NCBI GenBank assembly: GCA_002365865.1
Contig: DFAQ01000072.1
Coordinates: 8,222 to 34,339 of the forward strand
DNA from: Pelotomaculum sp. UBA3102
Lineage (GTDB): Bacteria; Bacillota; Desulfotomaculia; Desulfotomaculales; Pelotomaculaceae
Reading direction: 5' to 3'
Length of the DNA: 26,118 nucleotides
Position numbers and translations under genes: made by a program. Shown piece after piece: positions 6,946-14,853 of this stretch; positions within the stretch are counted from its first letter, which is position 1, and each line of letters opens with the position of its first letter. The notes beneath the pieces were generated by a model that saw only the letters and a program-made list of their open reading frames with translations, searched no databases and had not been told where the DNA came from.

Positions 6946-8307
6946 TTACATGGTCAGTGTGCCTCCGGGGGTTTCAATAAGTTTCATTACGTTTTCCTCC
7001 CGGCCGTTAACCGCGTTAATGTAGATGAGGTACTTATCTTCCCCCAGTTGACCCCGGAATTCATACACCAGTTTTTCATCCGTCACGCCCTCCGGTATCA
7101 GGGCCAGTTTGCCCCCGGAGGTCTGAAGCCGGGGGTTAATCGTAGCCCTGGCCTGTTCCCCGGATATTTTAACCACCGGTAAATCACGCTCCCGGTGGGA
7201 CATCAGGTACCCGGCGGCTTCAACCCCGGTTACTTCACCGTTGTCCAGGGCAACCGTAACCTTCACGAGATCCGGGTAAATGGTTACTCCGTCCTGTACC
7301 GCGGCCAGGTTAAAGGTAACGGAGTTTCCGTGGAGCAGGTAATAAGCGGACCTCATTTCTCCAAAACCGCGGCCTTTTAAAAACTTCAACGCCTTCTGCC
7401 GCGCCTGTTCCAACTCCACCGTCTTCGCTCCCGTTTGCCGGGAATTAAGCATCCAGACAACCCGGCCACCCTTTTTTGAGATGTCAAAAACCGTTCTGTC
7501 GCCGTTGTTTTCTTCGTCGCCAAACACCTCAACCCGGTAGGCCCGGATCTGGCCGCCGGTGGTTCCGGTTACCTCTGCGCGGTAATCTACTCCCTGCTTC
7601 CGGTCCATAAAGGCCAGCGCGTTATTCTTTGCCTCACCGGGCGTGATTTCCTCCAAGCCCTTTAACGCCCTGGGCTCCGCCTGCTCCAGGTGCTCAGAGA
7701 AAGGGCCGTCGTAAACCAGGGTGGGATAGCGCTGCATTTGCTCATCTAGTTTTTGGAAATCCGTCTGGGGCGTTTTGCCCGGCTTCTCCGGAAGGTTTTT
7801 CTGCAACTGCCTTACCAGTCTGGTAAAGTAAAAGTTGTTCTGGGCTACCCGGTATTGCATCCCCTGAAGTTCCCGGTTCAACTCAACGGCCTGCCGGTAA
7901 AGATCGTTCATGGTATTCCAGTGTTCAGCATTAATCACAGCACCGTTGTTGAGCCGTCCGGCCAAGGAGTATGCATAATCTCCCGCCTGGGCCAGAAATT
8001 GGGCGGTACGCCCCGCCAGTTCACCGCTTAAAGGAAGCTGGCTCAGGTCGGACTGGGCAAAGGCGGCCTGCTGCCGGATATCCATAAGAATGGTATTGTC
8101 CAGGCCGGGATCCGCTGCCACCAGGCTTTTTGACAGGAGCACTTCCAGGTCCTGAACCCTGTCGGTCAGATCATAAAACGCCCGTTGATATTTATTGCTT
8201 AATTGAATTTCCAGGCTGCGGCTTGCCGCCATCCGGCCGTACCCCCAGTAACCGGCCGCCGCAAGCACCAACAAGCCGATAACCGCCGGAACAATCCATT
8301 TTCTCAC
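6946..8307 (-). CDS. ypeB: Spore germination protein YpeB
   Basis: Partner of the cortex-lytic enzyme SleB: it is needed for SleB deposition and stability in the dormant spore. One N-terminal membrane segment (IVPAVIGLLVLAAAGYWGYG), a helical N-terminal domain, then C-terminal PepSY/YPEB-like repeats (EARQKALKFLKGRGF; DNGEVTGVEAAGYL). I start at GTG 8307, preceded by a G-rich SD that ends in GAG, giving 453 residues, close to the 450 of Bacillus YpeB; a longer TTG frame from 8349 lies wholly inside the sleB end and has no SD. It follows sleB by 16 bases and ends at a good terminator. Nine consecutive G separate the sleB stop from the SD end. Confidence 0.93.
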   Translation of the reverse strand: MRKWIVPAVIGLLVLAAAGYWGYGRMAASRSLEIQLSNKYQRAFYDLTDRVQDLEVLLSKSLVAADPGLDNTILMDIRQQAAFAQSDLSQLPLSGELAGRTAQFLAQAGDYAYSLAGRLNNGAVINAEHWNTMNDLYRQAVELNRELQGMQYRVAQNNFYFTRLVRQLQKNLPEKPGKTPQTDFQKLDEQMQRYPTLVYDGPFSEHLEQAEPRALKGLEEITPGEAKNNALAFMDRKQGVDYRAEVTGTTGGQIRAYRVEVFGDEENNGDRTVFDISKKGGRVVWMLNSRQTGAKTVELEQARQKALKFLKGRGFGEMRSAYYLLHGNSVTFNLAAVQDGVTIYPDLVKVTVALDNGEVTGVEAAGYLMSHRERDLPVVKISGEQARATINPRLQTSGGKLALIPEGVTDEKLVYEFRGQLGEDKYLIYINAVNGREENVMKLIETPGGTLTM

Positions 8308-8323
8308 TGCTCTCCCCCCCCCT

Positions 8324-9031
8324 TTAACGCGCAAAAACGTGATCGCCAATCCGCGTGAGAATATTTCTGGACCAGATCCAGGGACTCACCGGCTTGGACG
8401 GGTTCCAGAAAAAAAGCGCTTCCCCCGTGGGATCATAACCGCTCATGGCCAACTGAGCGGCCTGGACCGACTCCTGGGTTAAGGGCCGGTAAGCCTGCCC
8501 GTTGGAAATAGACTCAAAGGCAGCATCCTGAAATATTACACTGCTGAGTGAATTAGGGAATGAAGCGCTCCTGAGCCGGTTCAGGACCACTGCCCCGACC
8601 CCCACTTTGCCGATGAAAGGTTCATCCGCCGCCTCTCCTTCTATCACCCTGGCCAAAAGGGTAATGTTGCTTCTGTCGGTGGCGGCTCCCCGCGATACCG
8701 CGGGAACCGGCTGGGACACGGATAAACCCAGATTTTCCCGGGTGTCGCGACCCACTACACCGTCCGGGGCGAGACCGTTATTGCGCTGAAAATCCTGTAC
8801 CGCCCGGTAAGTTTCATAGCCATAGACCCCGTCCAGCGGGCCGGTATAATATTCCCACTGGCTGAGTTTCTGCTGCACCCGGACGACCTCGTCCCCCCTG
8901 CTGCCCCAATAAAGGACCTGGTCCTGGGCCACCGCCGTCTGTCCGCGTAAAAACATGACCGCAGCAAAAAAAGTCATCAGCAAGACCGTAAAGAGGTAAA
9001 TTTTTTTTACGCGCCCTAAGTTTTTAAATAT
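8324..9031 (-). CDS. sleB: Spore cortex-lytic enzyme SleB
   Basis: Cortex peptidoglycan lytic transglycosylase used in germination. Order: signal peptide, a peptidoglycan-binding domain (GSRGDEVVRVQQKL to GVVGRDTRENLGL), a linker, and the hydrolase-2 domain with the catalytic Glu in ARVIEGEA and the later FFWNPSKPVSPWIW motif. Start is unusual. The first canonical codons in frame are TTG (8983), CTG and ATG (8977), with no SD and no basic residues before the hydrophobic core. Sixteen codons further up, ATA (9029-9031) sits six bases after a perfect GGAGGTGA (9 after GGAGG) and would add a basic n-region (FKNLGRVKK), making a textbook signal peptide. I therefore extend to 9031; a single-base error or frameshift is the alternative. 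Upstream of ypeB, 16-base gap. Confidence 0.9.
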   Translation of the reverse strand: MFKNLGRVKKIYLFTVLLMTFFAAVMFLRGQTAVAQDQVLYWGSRGDEVVRVQQKLSQWEYYTGPLDGVYGYETYRAVQDFQRNNGLAPDGVVGRDTRENLGLSVSQPVPAVSRGAATDRSNITLLARVIEGEAADEPFIGKVGVGAVVLNRLRSASFPNSLSSVIFQDAAFESISNGQAYRPLTQESVQAAQLAMSGYDPTGEALFFWNPSKPVSPWIWSRNILTRIGDHVFAR

Positions 9032-9100
9032 CTTTCATCACCTCCTGGAAATCATGTTATATTTTTTCTTTAAATCCAGGATATTATGTATCAATTTAAA

Positions 9101-9126
9101 AACAAAAACCGGGGTTAATTCCCCGG
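9101..9126 (-). terminator. Intrinsic terminator after dsrC
   Basis: CCGGGG (9109-9114) and CCCCGG (9121-9126) form a hairpin with loop TTAATT; on the minus strand it is followed by TTTTTGTTTTT. It isolates dsrC from sleB. Confidence 0.88.
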
Positions 9127-9154
9127 CAAGCTGGTTCTTAATTTAAAATTGTTT

Positions 9155-9472
9155 CTATACACACCCGGTAGGTTTCGGCAGTCCGGCCAGCTTGCAGGCA
9201 CCCTTGGCCGGACCCGACGGAAAAAGTTCATAGATATATTTCAAGCTGAATCCGGTTTCTTTACAAAGCTTACGGATCATCGGGGCAACCTGAAACTGCG
9301 TGTAGTAATCACGCAGGTAACTGATCACATTCCAATGATCATCAGTCAGCTCCGTGATTCCTTCCTGAGCTGCCAGGGCCACGGCAACTTCCTTATCCCA
9401 TAAATCAGGATTAATAATAAACCCGTCTTCATCAAGCTCAATTTCCCTGCCATTAACGTTGATACTCGGCAT
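9155..9472 (-). CDS. dsrC: DsrC/TusE-family sulfur carrier protein
   Basis: 105-residue sulfur-relay protein. The C-terminal arm KGACKLAGLPKPTGCV carries both conserved cysteines, Cys93 and penultimate Cys104, ten residues apart. DsrC proteins with both cysteines carry a trisulfide made with dissimilatory sulfite reductase DsrAB; TusE of tRNA thiolation normally keeps only the terminal one. This points to a sulfite- or sulfate-respiring host (inference). The ATG has GGGAGG upstream with good spacing. The gene is flanked by rlmH and sleB, not by dsrAB, and has its own candidate promoter and terminator, so it looks monocistronic. An extra Cys at about residue 70 (RKLCKETGF) is internal. Confidence 0.92.
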   Translation of the reverse strand: MPSINVNGREIELDEDGFIINPDLWDKEVAVALAAQEGITELTDDHWNVISYLRDYYTQFQVAPMIRKLCKETGFSLKYIYELFPSGPAKGACKLAGLPKPTGCV

Positions 9473-9535
9473 GCTGCAAACCTCCCAAGACTTTAAAGAT
9501 AATTAAAAACATTCCTCCAATTAAGTATACTTACA

Positions 9536-9564
9536 AAGATACCATGACCGGACTGTTTCGTCAA
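9536..9564 (-). promoter_or_regulatory. Candidate promoter for dsrC
   Basis: TTGACG (9559-9564) and TATCTT (9536-9541), minus strand, 17 bases apart. The predicted start is about 57 bases before the dsrC ATG. The -35 is near consensus, the -10 only fair. Confidence 0.4.
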
Positions 9565-9586
9565 TCTTAGTTTTATTCACGCGCAG

Positions 9587-10069
9587 TTAAAAATGATACG
9601 TTTCCCCCCGGGCTATTTTAAACCAGCGATATAGCTGCTCCAGCAAAATCAGGCGCATTAACTGGTGCGGAAAAGTCAGCCTGGAAAAAGAAAGCTTGAA
9701 ATCCGCGCGTTCCAAGACCGGTTGGGAAATTCCGAGCGGACCGCCGATAACAAACGTTATCCTGCTTTTACCCTGTAATGCAATTTTTTCTAAAAAAGCC
9801 GCCATTTCTTCCGAGGAAAGCATTTTGCCTTTTGCGTCCAGGGCAATTAAAAAAGTGCCCTCTTGGATCCGGCTCAACAGGCGGGCACCCTCAATCTTTT
9901 TTATTTTTTCCCTGCCGGAAGGAGTCAGTTTTTCAGTGAAACCTTCTTTTTCTACTTCTACAATTCTAACCCTGGCATAGGCGGATAATCTCTTGAGATA
10001 TTCCGTCAATCCCGCGGCCAGATAACTTTCTTTCAGCCGGCCCACCGTCAAAATGGTAATATGAAACAT
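9587..10069 (-). CDS. rlmH: 23S rRNA pseudouridine-1915 N3-methyltransferase
   Basis: 160-residue SPOUT-fold methyltransferase (formerly YbeA/YydA) that methylates pseudouridine 1915 in helix 69 of 23S rRNA on the assembled 70S ribosome using S-adenosylmethionine. Recognised by the N-terminal ITILTVGRLKESYLAAGLTEYLKRL, the cofactor loop FVIGGPLGIS and the C-terminal LTFPHQLMRLILLEQLYRWFKIARGETYHF-like ending, of which the final YHF is the conserved terminus. Length is standard. The ATG follows GGAGGG with seven bases between. It lies 36 bases after murA and is probably cotranscribed with it; no terminator is visible between them. Confidence 0.95.
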   Translation of the reverse strand: MFHITILTVGRLKESYLAAGLTEYLKRLSAYARVRIVEVEKEGFTEKLTPSGREKIKKIEGARLLSRIQEGTFLIALDAKGKMLSSEEMAAFLEKIALQGKSRITFVIGGPLGISQPVLERADFKLSFSRLTFPHQLMRLILLEQLYRWFKIARGETYHF

Positions 10070-10105
10070 TACTGGCCCTCCAAGAACTAAAACGTGCCCG
10101 CACGC

Positions 10106-11362
10106 TCATTTTCTCCAGATGGAGGCCCCCAAAGACCTCAATCTCTCCTCCAATTTATGGTACCCCCGGTCAATAAAGGCGGCGTTACAAATCTCAGTTT
10201 TCCCGTTAGCCATTAACCCGGCCACTATCAGCGCGGCACCCGCGCGTAAGTCAGTAGCCTTAACCTGGGCACCGTGCAGAGAAGGCACGCCCTCAATAAC
10301 CGCTACCCGGCCCTCCACTTTTATTTTAGCACCCAGACGTTTAAGTTCGTCCGCCACCATGAAGCGGTTCTCAAAAATATTTTCGACGATGACACTGGTA
10401 CCCGGTACAGTGGACAGTAAAGCCATCAACTGGGACTGCATATCGGTGGGAAAACCGGGGTACGGCATGGTTTTTATGTCAATGGCACGAAGATTACCGC
10501 CCGCCCGCACCCTCAGAGTGCCTTCGCCCTCAATTACATCCACGTTAGCCTCCCGCAGTTTGGCGCTCAAGGGCTCCATGTGGATTGGAATTACATTTTC
10601 CAGGGTGACATCGCCACCGGTGGCAGCCGCCGTAACCATAAAAGTACCCGCTTCGATCCGGTCAGGTATGATCGCGTAGCGCCCCCCGCCTTCAAGGGAA
10701 GACACCCCATCGATTTTTATTATATCGGTACCCGCGCCCCTTACCTTGGCGCCCATGGAATTTAAGAAGTTGGCCAGATCTACTATCTCCGGCTCTTTGG
10801 CTGCGTTTTCAATAAGAGTCTGTCCTTCAGACAGGCAGGCGGCCATCATTATATTCTCCGTGGCCCCTACACTGGGAAAGTCCAGGTAAATCCTGGCCCC
10901 CTTCAGGCGCCCGGGGACACTGCAGTAAACGTAGCCGCGTTCCAGCGAAAGGCCGGCACCCAACCCGGCTAGTCCTTTAAAATGCAGGTCCATGGGCCGG
11001 ACCCCGATGTTGCAGCCGCCGGGCATCGCTACCTCGGCACACCCGAACCTGGCCAGCATAGGTCCTAGCAGAAGGTTTGACGCTCTTAGTTTTTTCACTA
11101 AATGAAACGGGGCTTTTCCATTTACCGTTTTCGGCGGAACAATCCTGAGTGTATCCGGAGTCTCCCACTCCGCAACGGCACCGAAACCGGTTATGATTTC
11201 GATCATAACCCGGACATCACTGATGTCCGGAACATTTTCCAGCAATATCTCGCCGCTTGAAAGGATGGAGGCACATAAAACCGCCAAGGAGGCGTTCTTG
11301 GCGCCACTGATTTTTATGCTTCCGCACAGTTTTTTACCCCCTTCAATAACAATCTTATCCAT
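10106..11362 (-). CDS. murA: UDP-N-acetylglucosamine 1-carboxyvinyltransferase
   Basis: First committed enzyme of peptidoglycan synthesis: transfers enolpyruvate from PEP to UDP-GlcNAc in the cytoplasm. 418 residues, the family norm. Substrate-loop Lys22-Asn23 in SGAKNASLAVL, the catalytic loop PGGCNIGVRP with Cys117 (the fosfomycin target), and GFPTDMQSQLMALL are all present. Low-GC Gram-positives often have two murA copies; which paralog this is cannot be told here. The ATG follows GAGG at five bases, with a second GGGAGG further upstream. A weak TTGCAA-17-TACAAA sequence precedes it but is not strong enough to list. Confidence 0.95.
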   Translation of the reverse strand: MDKIVIEGGKKLCGSIKISGAKNASLAVLCASILSSGEILLENVPDISDVRVMIEIITGFGAVAEWETPDTLRIVPPKTVNGKAPFHLVKKLRASNLLLGPMLARFGCAEVAMPGGCNIGVRPMDLHFKGLAGLGAGLSLERGYVYCSVPGRLKGARIYLDFPSVGATENIMMAACLSEGQTLIENAAKEPEIVDLANFLNSMGAKVRGAGTDIIKIDGVSSLEGGGRYAIIPDRIEAGTFMVTAAATGGDVTLENVIPIHMEPLSAKLREANVDVIEGEGTLRVRAGGNLRAIDIKTMPYPGFPTDMQSQLMALLSTVPGTSVIVENIFENRFMVADELKRLGAKIKVEGRVAVIEGVPSLHGAQVKATDLRAGAALIVAGLMANGKTEICNAAFIDRGYHKLEERLRSLGASIWRK

Positions 11363-11461
11363 ATTATCCTCATTATCCTCCCAAATTTCCTTTGTAGAAA
11401 AATCTCAAACATTTTGCAATTATTCGGCACCGGACTCTTTATTCCTGCACGGAATTTAAAA

Positions 11462-12370
11462 TCACCCGCGCTCTTGTACCCATTCCTGCCACTTTTTTTC
11501 AAAATCGGCATAATCTATACGCATCACCTTTTTCAGGGCCGCGCTGAAATCCAAACCGCGACCCAATTCTTTGATCAAATCATTCAGGACGTCTTCGCCG
11601 TGGAAATGGATCAGGTACCGCACCGCGGCCAACGATTCCCAGTAAGCCAGGGACTGGTCCGGCAGGCCGTCAAATTTGCCGGCCAGTTCTTGCATGGAGT
11701 AAAGGGATGTATCCCGGGAAAATACCGGTTCGTTGATCTGAAATCCGGTCAATTTATATTCTTCGTATTGAGCTACCCCTTCGGTAAACCAGCGGGGATA
11801 GTTTCCTCCGGTAAGATAATCTACCACCAGGTGGGTCAGTTCATGGGCCATGGGGCCGGAAGAGATAAACCGGGTCCTGACACCGCGGGAGTCCGTTTCA
11901 TGGATCCAGGCATCCGGGGTAAGCACCCTGACGGTTCCGGCCCAGTACACCCCCATGGCACTATTATCGGCATCCCAGCCAAAGCTTTTATTTAACTCCT
12001 CTCTGGAGGCATACATTATCACGGGAATTCTGGTCCTGGCGACAAAACCAAAGTCTTCAGTTACTTTAGGGTAGAACAGCTCGGCAGTTTCAAGCACCAG
12101 CTCCGCTGCCGCGCGGTCCTCCGGTTTAAATTTTACAAAAAAGTGTTCTGAACTCAGTTTTGACAGGTTAAAAGTGTTGATAACAGTATGCACCTTTACC
12201 AGTTCTCTTATGGCCCAATAACTATAAAACCTGATTCCCGCCGGAATGTTTCCCAACCAAACCGGGATTAAAAAGACCAGGGCCGCTGAGATTTTAGCAA
12301 GCTTCACCCAAAAAAAGTCTTTATTCTTTTTTTTAAAACCGTTCCGGTTAATTTGCAGTTCGTTTTTCAT
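11462..12370 (-). CDS. Membrane-anchored peptidase MA-like metalloprotease
   Basis: 302 residues: basic cytoplasmic N-terminus, one membrane segment (about 25-45, LAKISAALVFLIPVWLG), then an extracellular zinc-peptidase domain. HELTH at 176-180 supplies two zinc histidines and the catalytic Glu177; Glu197 in RWFTEGVAQYEE is placed as the third ligand of a gluzincin. This matches the peptidase-MA-like family of clostridia; substrates are unknown. The ATG has GGGGG seven bases upstream. An uncommitted TATAAT lies about 35 bases upstream but lacks a matching -35. It is followed by about 100 bases without features before murA. Confidence 0.8.
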   Translation of the reverse strand: MKNELQINRNGFKKKNKDFFWVKLAKISAALVFLIPVWLGNIPAGIRFYSYWAIRELVKVHTVINTFNLSKLSSEHFFVKFKPEDRAAAELVLETAELFYPKVTEDFGFVARTRIPVIMYASREELNKSFGWDADNSAMGVYWAGTVRVLTPDAWIHETDSRGVRTRFISSGPMAHELTHLVVDYLTGGNYPRWFTEGVAQYEEYKLTGFQINEPVFSRDTSLYSMQELAGKFDGLPDQSLAYWESLAAVRYLIHFHGEDVLNDLIKELGRGLDFSAALKKVMRIDYADFEKKWQEWVQERG

Positions 12371-12457
12371 GGATGCCCCCTAGCTTTAAGGTCAACTAGT
12401 TAAATTATAAAACCACCAGGGGGCTCTTCCTAGCGGAAATAAATACAAAACCCACCC

Positions 12458-12484
12458 AAATAAAAACCACCTTTAAGGGTGGTT
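12458..12484 (-). terminator. Intrinsic terminator after the TPR gene
   Basis: AACCACC (12465-12471) and GGTGGTT (12478-12484) form a 7-bp stem with a six-base loop; on the minus strand TTTTTATTT follows. Confidence 0.85.
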
Positions 12485-12509
12485 ATGCGGGACATGATTA
12501 ACTTATGAC

Positions 12510-13094
12510 CTATTCTTTCGCCAAGGCCGACTTCCATTCATTAATCGCTTGTTTCGCCCTTTCCACATCCAGTCCTTCTCCGGTAAGGGCGATAAATTTT
12601 TCCATTTCCTCAATCCCGGCCGCGTAATCCTTTTTCCCGGTAGCCAGGACGACGCCGTAAAGATAATGCGCGCTCTTGTTGTCCGGCTCTCTCTCAATCA
12701 GTTCTTTCAGGTGTTTTATTGCCTGTTCGTAATTGCTGCTGTAATAATACACCGTGGCGAGGTTAATCCGGGCCTGGCTGTTTTCCGGATCGGCGGCCAG
12801 AACCTTCCCGTAGGTTGCAATAGACTTTTCGGGTTGGCCGGCATAAAGGTAGGTTTCCGCCAATTCCATCAGCAGGCCTGTATCTTCAGGGTTTTCTGCG
12901 ACTCTGGCTTCGAGAGCGGTAAGTTCTTCCTGCAGCGACTGCGCTGACTGCATGGGCTGCCCCGCCGGGTTGCCGCCAGTTTGTTGAAAAAGACCCGCCA
13001 GAGGGACTACCAGTCCAATAGCAATCAATATAGTGATGGTTATAAAAATACCTCTTTGTAATTTACTCTTTTTATGGAATTTTTTTAAAAACAA
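12510..13094 (-). CDS. Membrane-anchored TPR-repeat protein
   Basis: About 194 residues: basic N-terminus (FLKKFHKKSKLQRG), one membrane helix (FITITILIAIGLVVPLAGLF), a polar linker, and three to four TPR units (LLMELAETYLYAGQPEKSIATYGKVLAADP; ARINLATVYYYSSNYEQAIKHLKEL-type helices) facing outward. A scaffold role in the envelope is usual for such proteins; no partner is evident. The frame extends to a TTG at 13109, but that base would lie at or before the predicted transcription start; the TTG at 13094, with GAGGTGG just upstream, is better. The promoter and terminator on either side make it a single-gene unit. Confidence 0.85.
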   Translation of the reverse strand: MFLKKFHKKSKLQRGIFITITILIAIGLVVPLAGLFQQTGGNPAGQPMQSAQSLQEELTALEARVAENPEDTGLLMELAETYLYAGQPEKSIATYGKVLAADPENSQARINLATVYYYSSNYEQAIKHLKELIEREPDNKSAHYLYGVVLATGKKDYAAGIEEMEKFIALTGEGLDVERAKQAINEWKSALAKE

Positions 13095-13114
13095 TTTTGA
13101 CCACCTCAAAAAAC

Positions 13115-13142
13115 ATTATAACACCGTGAGCTGAATTAACAA
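13115..13142 (-). promoter_or_regulatory. Extended -10 promoter for the TPR gene
   Basis: TGTTATAAT gives a TG-extended perfect -10 (TATAAT at 13115-13120), with TTGTTA at 13137-13142, 16 bases apart. Predicted start near 13108, leaving a leader of only about 14 bases that consists almost entirely of the SD. Confidence 0.6.
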
Positions 13143-13175
13143 TACTTTTTAACCTCGAAAACAGTCGCTATAGTC

Positions 13176-13201
13176 AAAACCGCCCGGGCCAAGCCGGGCG
13201 G
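13176..13201 (-). terminator. GC-rich terminator after the M23 peptidase gene
   Basis: CCGCCCGG (13180-13187) pairs perfectly with CCGGGCGG (13194-13201) across a six-base loop. The minus-strand tail is only TTTTG, so efficiency is uncertain. Confidence 0.6.
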
Positions 13202-13252
13202 CAGTCGGTATCCAAATGCTATCTGCTTGTTAAATATAGATTTATCCTGCCT

Positions 13253-14590
13253 TCAGGGCAGATAATTGACCGGGTTGAGCGGCCGCCCGTCAATGCGCAC
13301 TTCAAAATGCAGATGCGGGCCGGTAGTATAACCCGTGGCGCCTACCCTGCCGATCAATTGTCCCCGTTTAACCTGCTGTCCGCTATGTACGTTTATCGAT
13401 GAAAGGTGGGCATACCTGGTTACCAGCCCCCCCTGGTGCCTGATTTCCACTATTTTACCATAGCCGCCCCGCCACCCAACAAAGTTAACGGTACCTCCGG
13501 CAGCGGCCACAACGGAACTGCCGTAACCGGCAGCAAAGTCCACCCCTTCATGCATCCTCCCGTCGCGCATCCCAAAACCAGAAACAATACCACCCGCGCA
13601 GGGTTTCTCCAAACGCGCCACCCCGCTTCGTGACGCCAGTGTAAGGTAACCCCTGGCCACTACCTGGGTACTGGGTTCGCGGATAACTTCCTGTTCCAGC
13701 ACTTCTCTTTCCGTTTCCAAACCATTTTCCGTGGTTATGCGATAAGTAACGACCCGTTCACCTGGTACCCCCTTACGCACCACCATCTCTTCTCCCATTA
13801 ACAGTCCCTTGTCTCTCTTGACCTCCACCGGACAAGGTATTTCTTCTTTCAGGGTTACCTGCCGGGTAGCCGTTACGGTAATCAGCGGGGCTTCCCTGCT
13901 CAGGTTGAGCACCTGCCCGATACTCAACCGGTCGGGGTCCAGGCTGGGATTGGATAAAACAATCTGGTCCGTACCAATATTGACGGCACGGGCAATATCC
14001 CACAAAGTATCCCCTTCTTTCACCGTATACTGCTGCACTTTATGCTGTCCCGTAAGGACCAGCTTCTTGGCTGCTTCCATTTCGAGAATATTCCCCACCG
14101 GGGTAAAGATCTCTTCAACCCCGATATTTTCCTTAAAACCAACCTGCCCGTCTTCGTTTGCCGGGTATAATGTTTTCAACCAGGCCAGCAGTTTGTGCGC
14201 TTCCTCCCCGTTTTTCAAAAAAACCTTGGGTTCTCCGTTTACCAGGATGGCCGTTCCTTTAGCCTTAAAGGTGAGCTGATTCGCCAATTTTTCCTTTAAA
14301 GCCGCCCGGCCTAATATTTGTTCCGGTTCCACCCTAACCCGGTCGAAAGAAACCTCCTCCATTACAGTCAAGTCCATTCCGGCCCGGCCGGATTTCAACC
14401 GCACCAATTCGTCCACGGCACTTTCGGCACTTTTCTTATCGGCAGCAACAGCCACCATATTTCCGTTTACCATTACCGCGCATGCATTTCCCCCGAAAGC
14501 GGCATACGCAAGCAACGCAATCAGAAAATAAACCGCGACTCCAAGTGCCACCTGGCGGTAAACCGGCTGTCCGGAAAACCAGTTACGCAA
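13253..14590 (-). CDS. Cell-wall endopeptidase: LysM, G5 and M23 domains
   Basis: 445 residues. Membrane segment near 15-35; an N-terminal region of two alpha/beta repeats (about 38-165); LysM 188-231 (VKEGDTLWDIARAVNIG); G5 domain about 235-313; M23 peptidase 347-442 with HxxxD (His347, Asp351) and HLHFE (His426, His428). It would cleave peptide bridges in peptidoglycan outside the membrane, with LysM and G5 binding glycan. The start is uncertain: TTG at 14590 has no SD close by, while the frame stays open back to a TGA at 14651, and a well-placed SD plus TTG lies just before that TGA in the same frame. Monocistronic, with a terminator downstream. Similar architecture occurs in clostridial spore or vegetative wall hydrolases. 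Confidence 0.88.
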   Translation of the reverse strand: MRNWFSGQPVYRQVALGVAVYFLIALLAYAAFGGNACAVMVNGNMVAVAADKKSAESAVDELVRLKSGRAGMDLTVMEEVSFDRVRVEPEQILGRAALKEKLANQLTFKAKGTAILVNGEPKVFLKNGEEAHKLLAWLKTLYPANEDGQVGFKENIGVEEIFTPVGNILEMEAAKKLVLTGQHKVQQYTVKEGDTLWDIARAVNIGTDQIVLSNPSLDPDRLSIGQVLNLSREAPLITVTATRQVTLKEEIPCPVEVKRDKGLLMGEEMVVRKGVPGERVVTYRITTENGLETEREVLEQEVIREPSTQVVARGYLTLASRSGVARLEKPCAGGIVSGFGMRDGRMHEGVDFAAGYGSSVVAAAGGTVNFVGWRGGYGKIVEIRHQGGLVTRYAHLSSINVHSGQQVKRGQLIGRVGATGYTTGPHLHFEVRIDGRPLNPVNYLP

Positions 14591-14650
14591 GCCGGCAATC
14601 AGACCGGTAAAAAAATTATCCCTCTCCGGCCCCGGGAGGTGCCGTAAGCC

Positions 14651-14668
14651 TCAATACTTCAGCGGCAA
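14651..14668 (-). other. SD-equipped mini-ORF in frame with the M23 gene
   Basis: TTG at 14668, preceded by AAAGGAG (14678-14684) with a nine-base gap, reads M-P-L-K-Y then TGA. The same frame continues without another stop through 20 codons to the TTG at 14590 and into the M23 gene. It may be a leader peptide, or the true start of a gene carrying a nonsense codon. Confidence 0.35.
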
Positions 14669-14749
14669 ACCCGTCAACTCCTTTCAGGGAACTTGTAGAA
14701 CCAACCAGTTAATTGTCGGATATTGAAATAATCAAGAAAAATCTGGTCA

Positions 14750-14758
14750 ATTATATCA
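14750..14758 (-). promoter_or_regulatory. Candidate extended -10 promoter for the M23 gene
   Basis: TGATATAAT on the minus strand gives TATAAT (14750-14755) with an extended TG. The -35 region is poor (TTACCG, 18 bases away). A 12-bp palindrome, ATAACCGGTTAT, lies upstream at about 14817-14828, between this site and the scfB stop. Confidence 0.4.
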
Positions 14759-14853
14759 CAAAGCAAACAACCCGGTAAAACAAACTATTGCCCGGAAAAC
14801 CGCGATATGTTATTAAATAACCGGTTATCAATCAATTATGGTCAATTTTAGCA

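Noticed and set aside
9587..11360. Long plus-strand frames opposite rlmH and murA
   Set aside because: Compositionally odd antisense shadows of well conserved genes, without SD sites or promoters.
12391..12420. TATAAT upstream of the MA-like peptidase
   Set aside because: No acceptable -35 at 16-18 bases and no extended TG, so not listed as a promoter.
14651..14653. TGA before the M23 gene as selenocysteine
   Set aside because: I see no convincing selenocysteine hairpin just after the TGA, and there is no redox-protein context; a leader peptide or mutated start is simpler.
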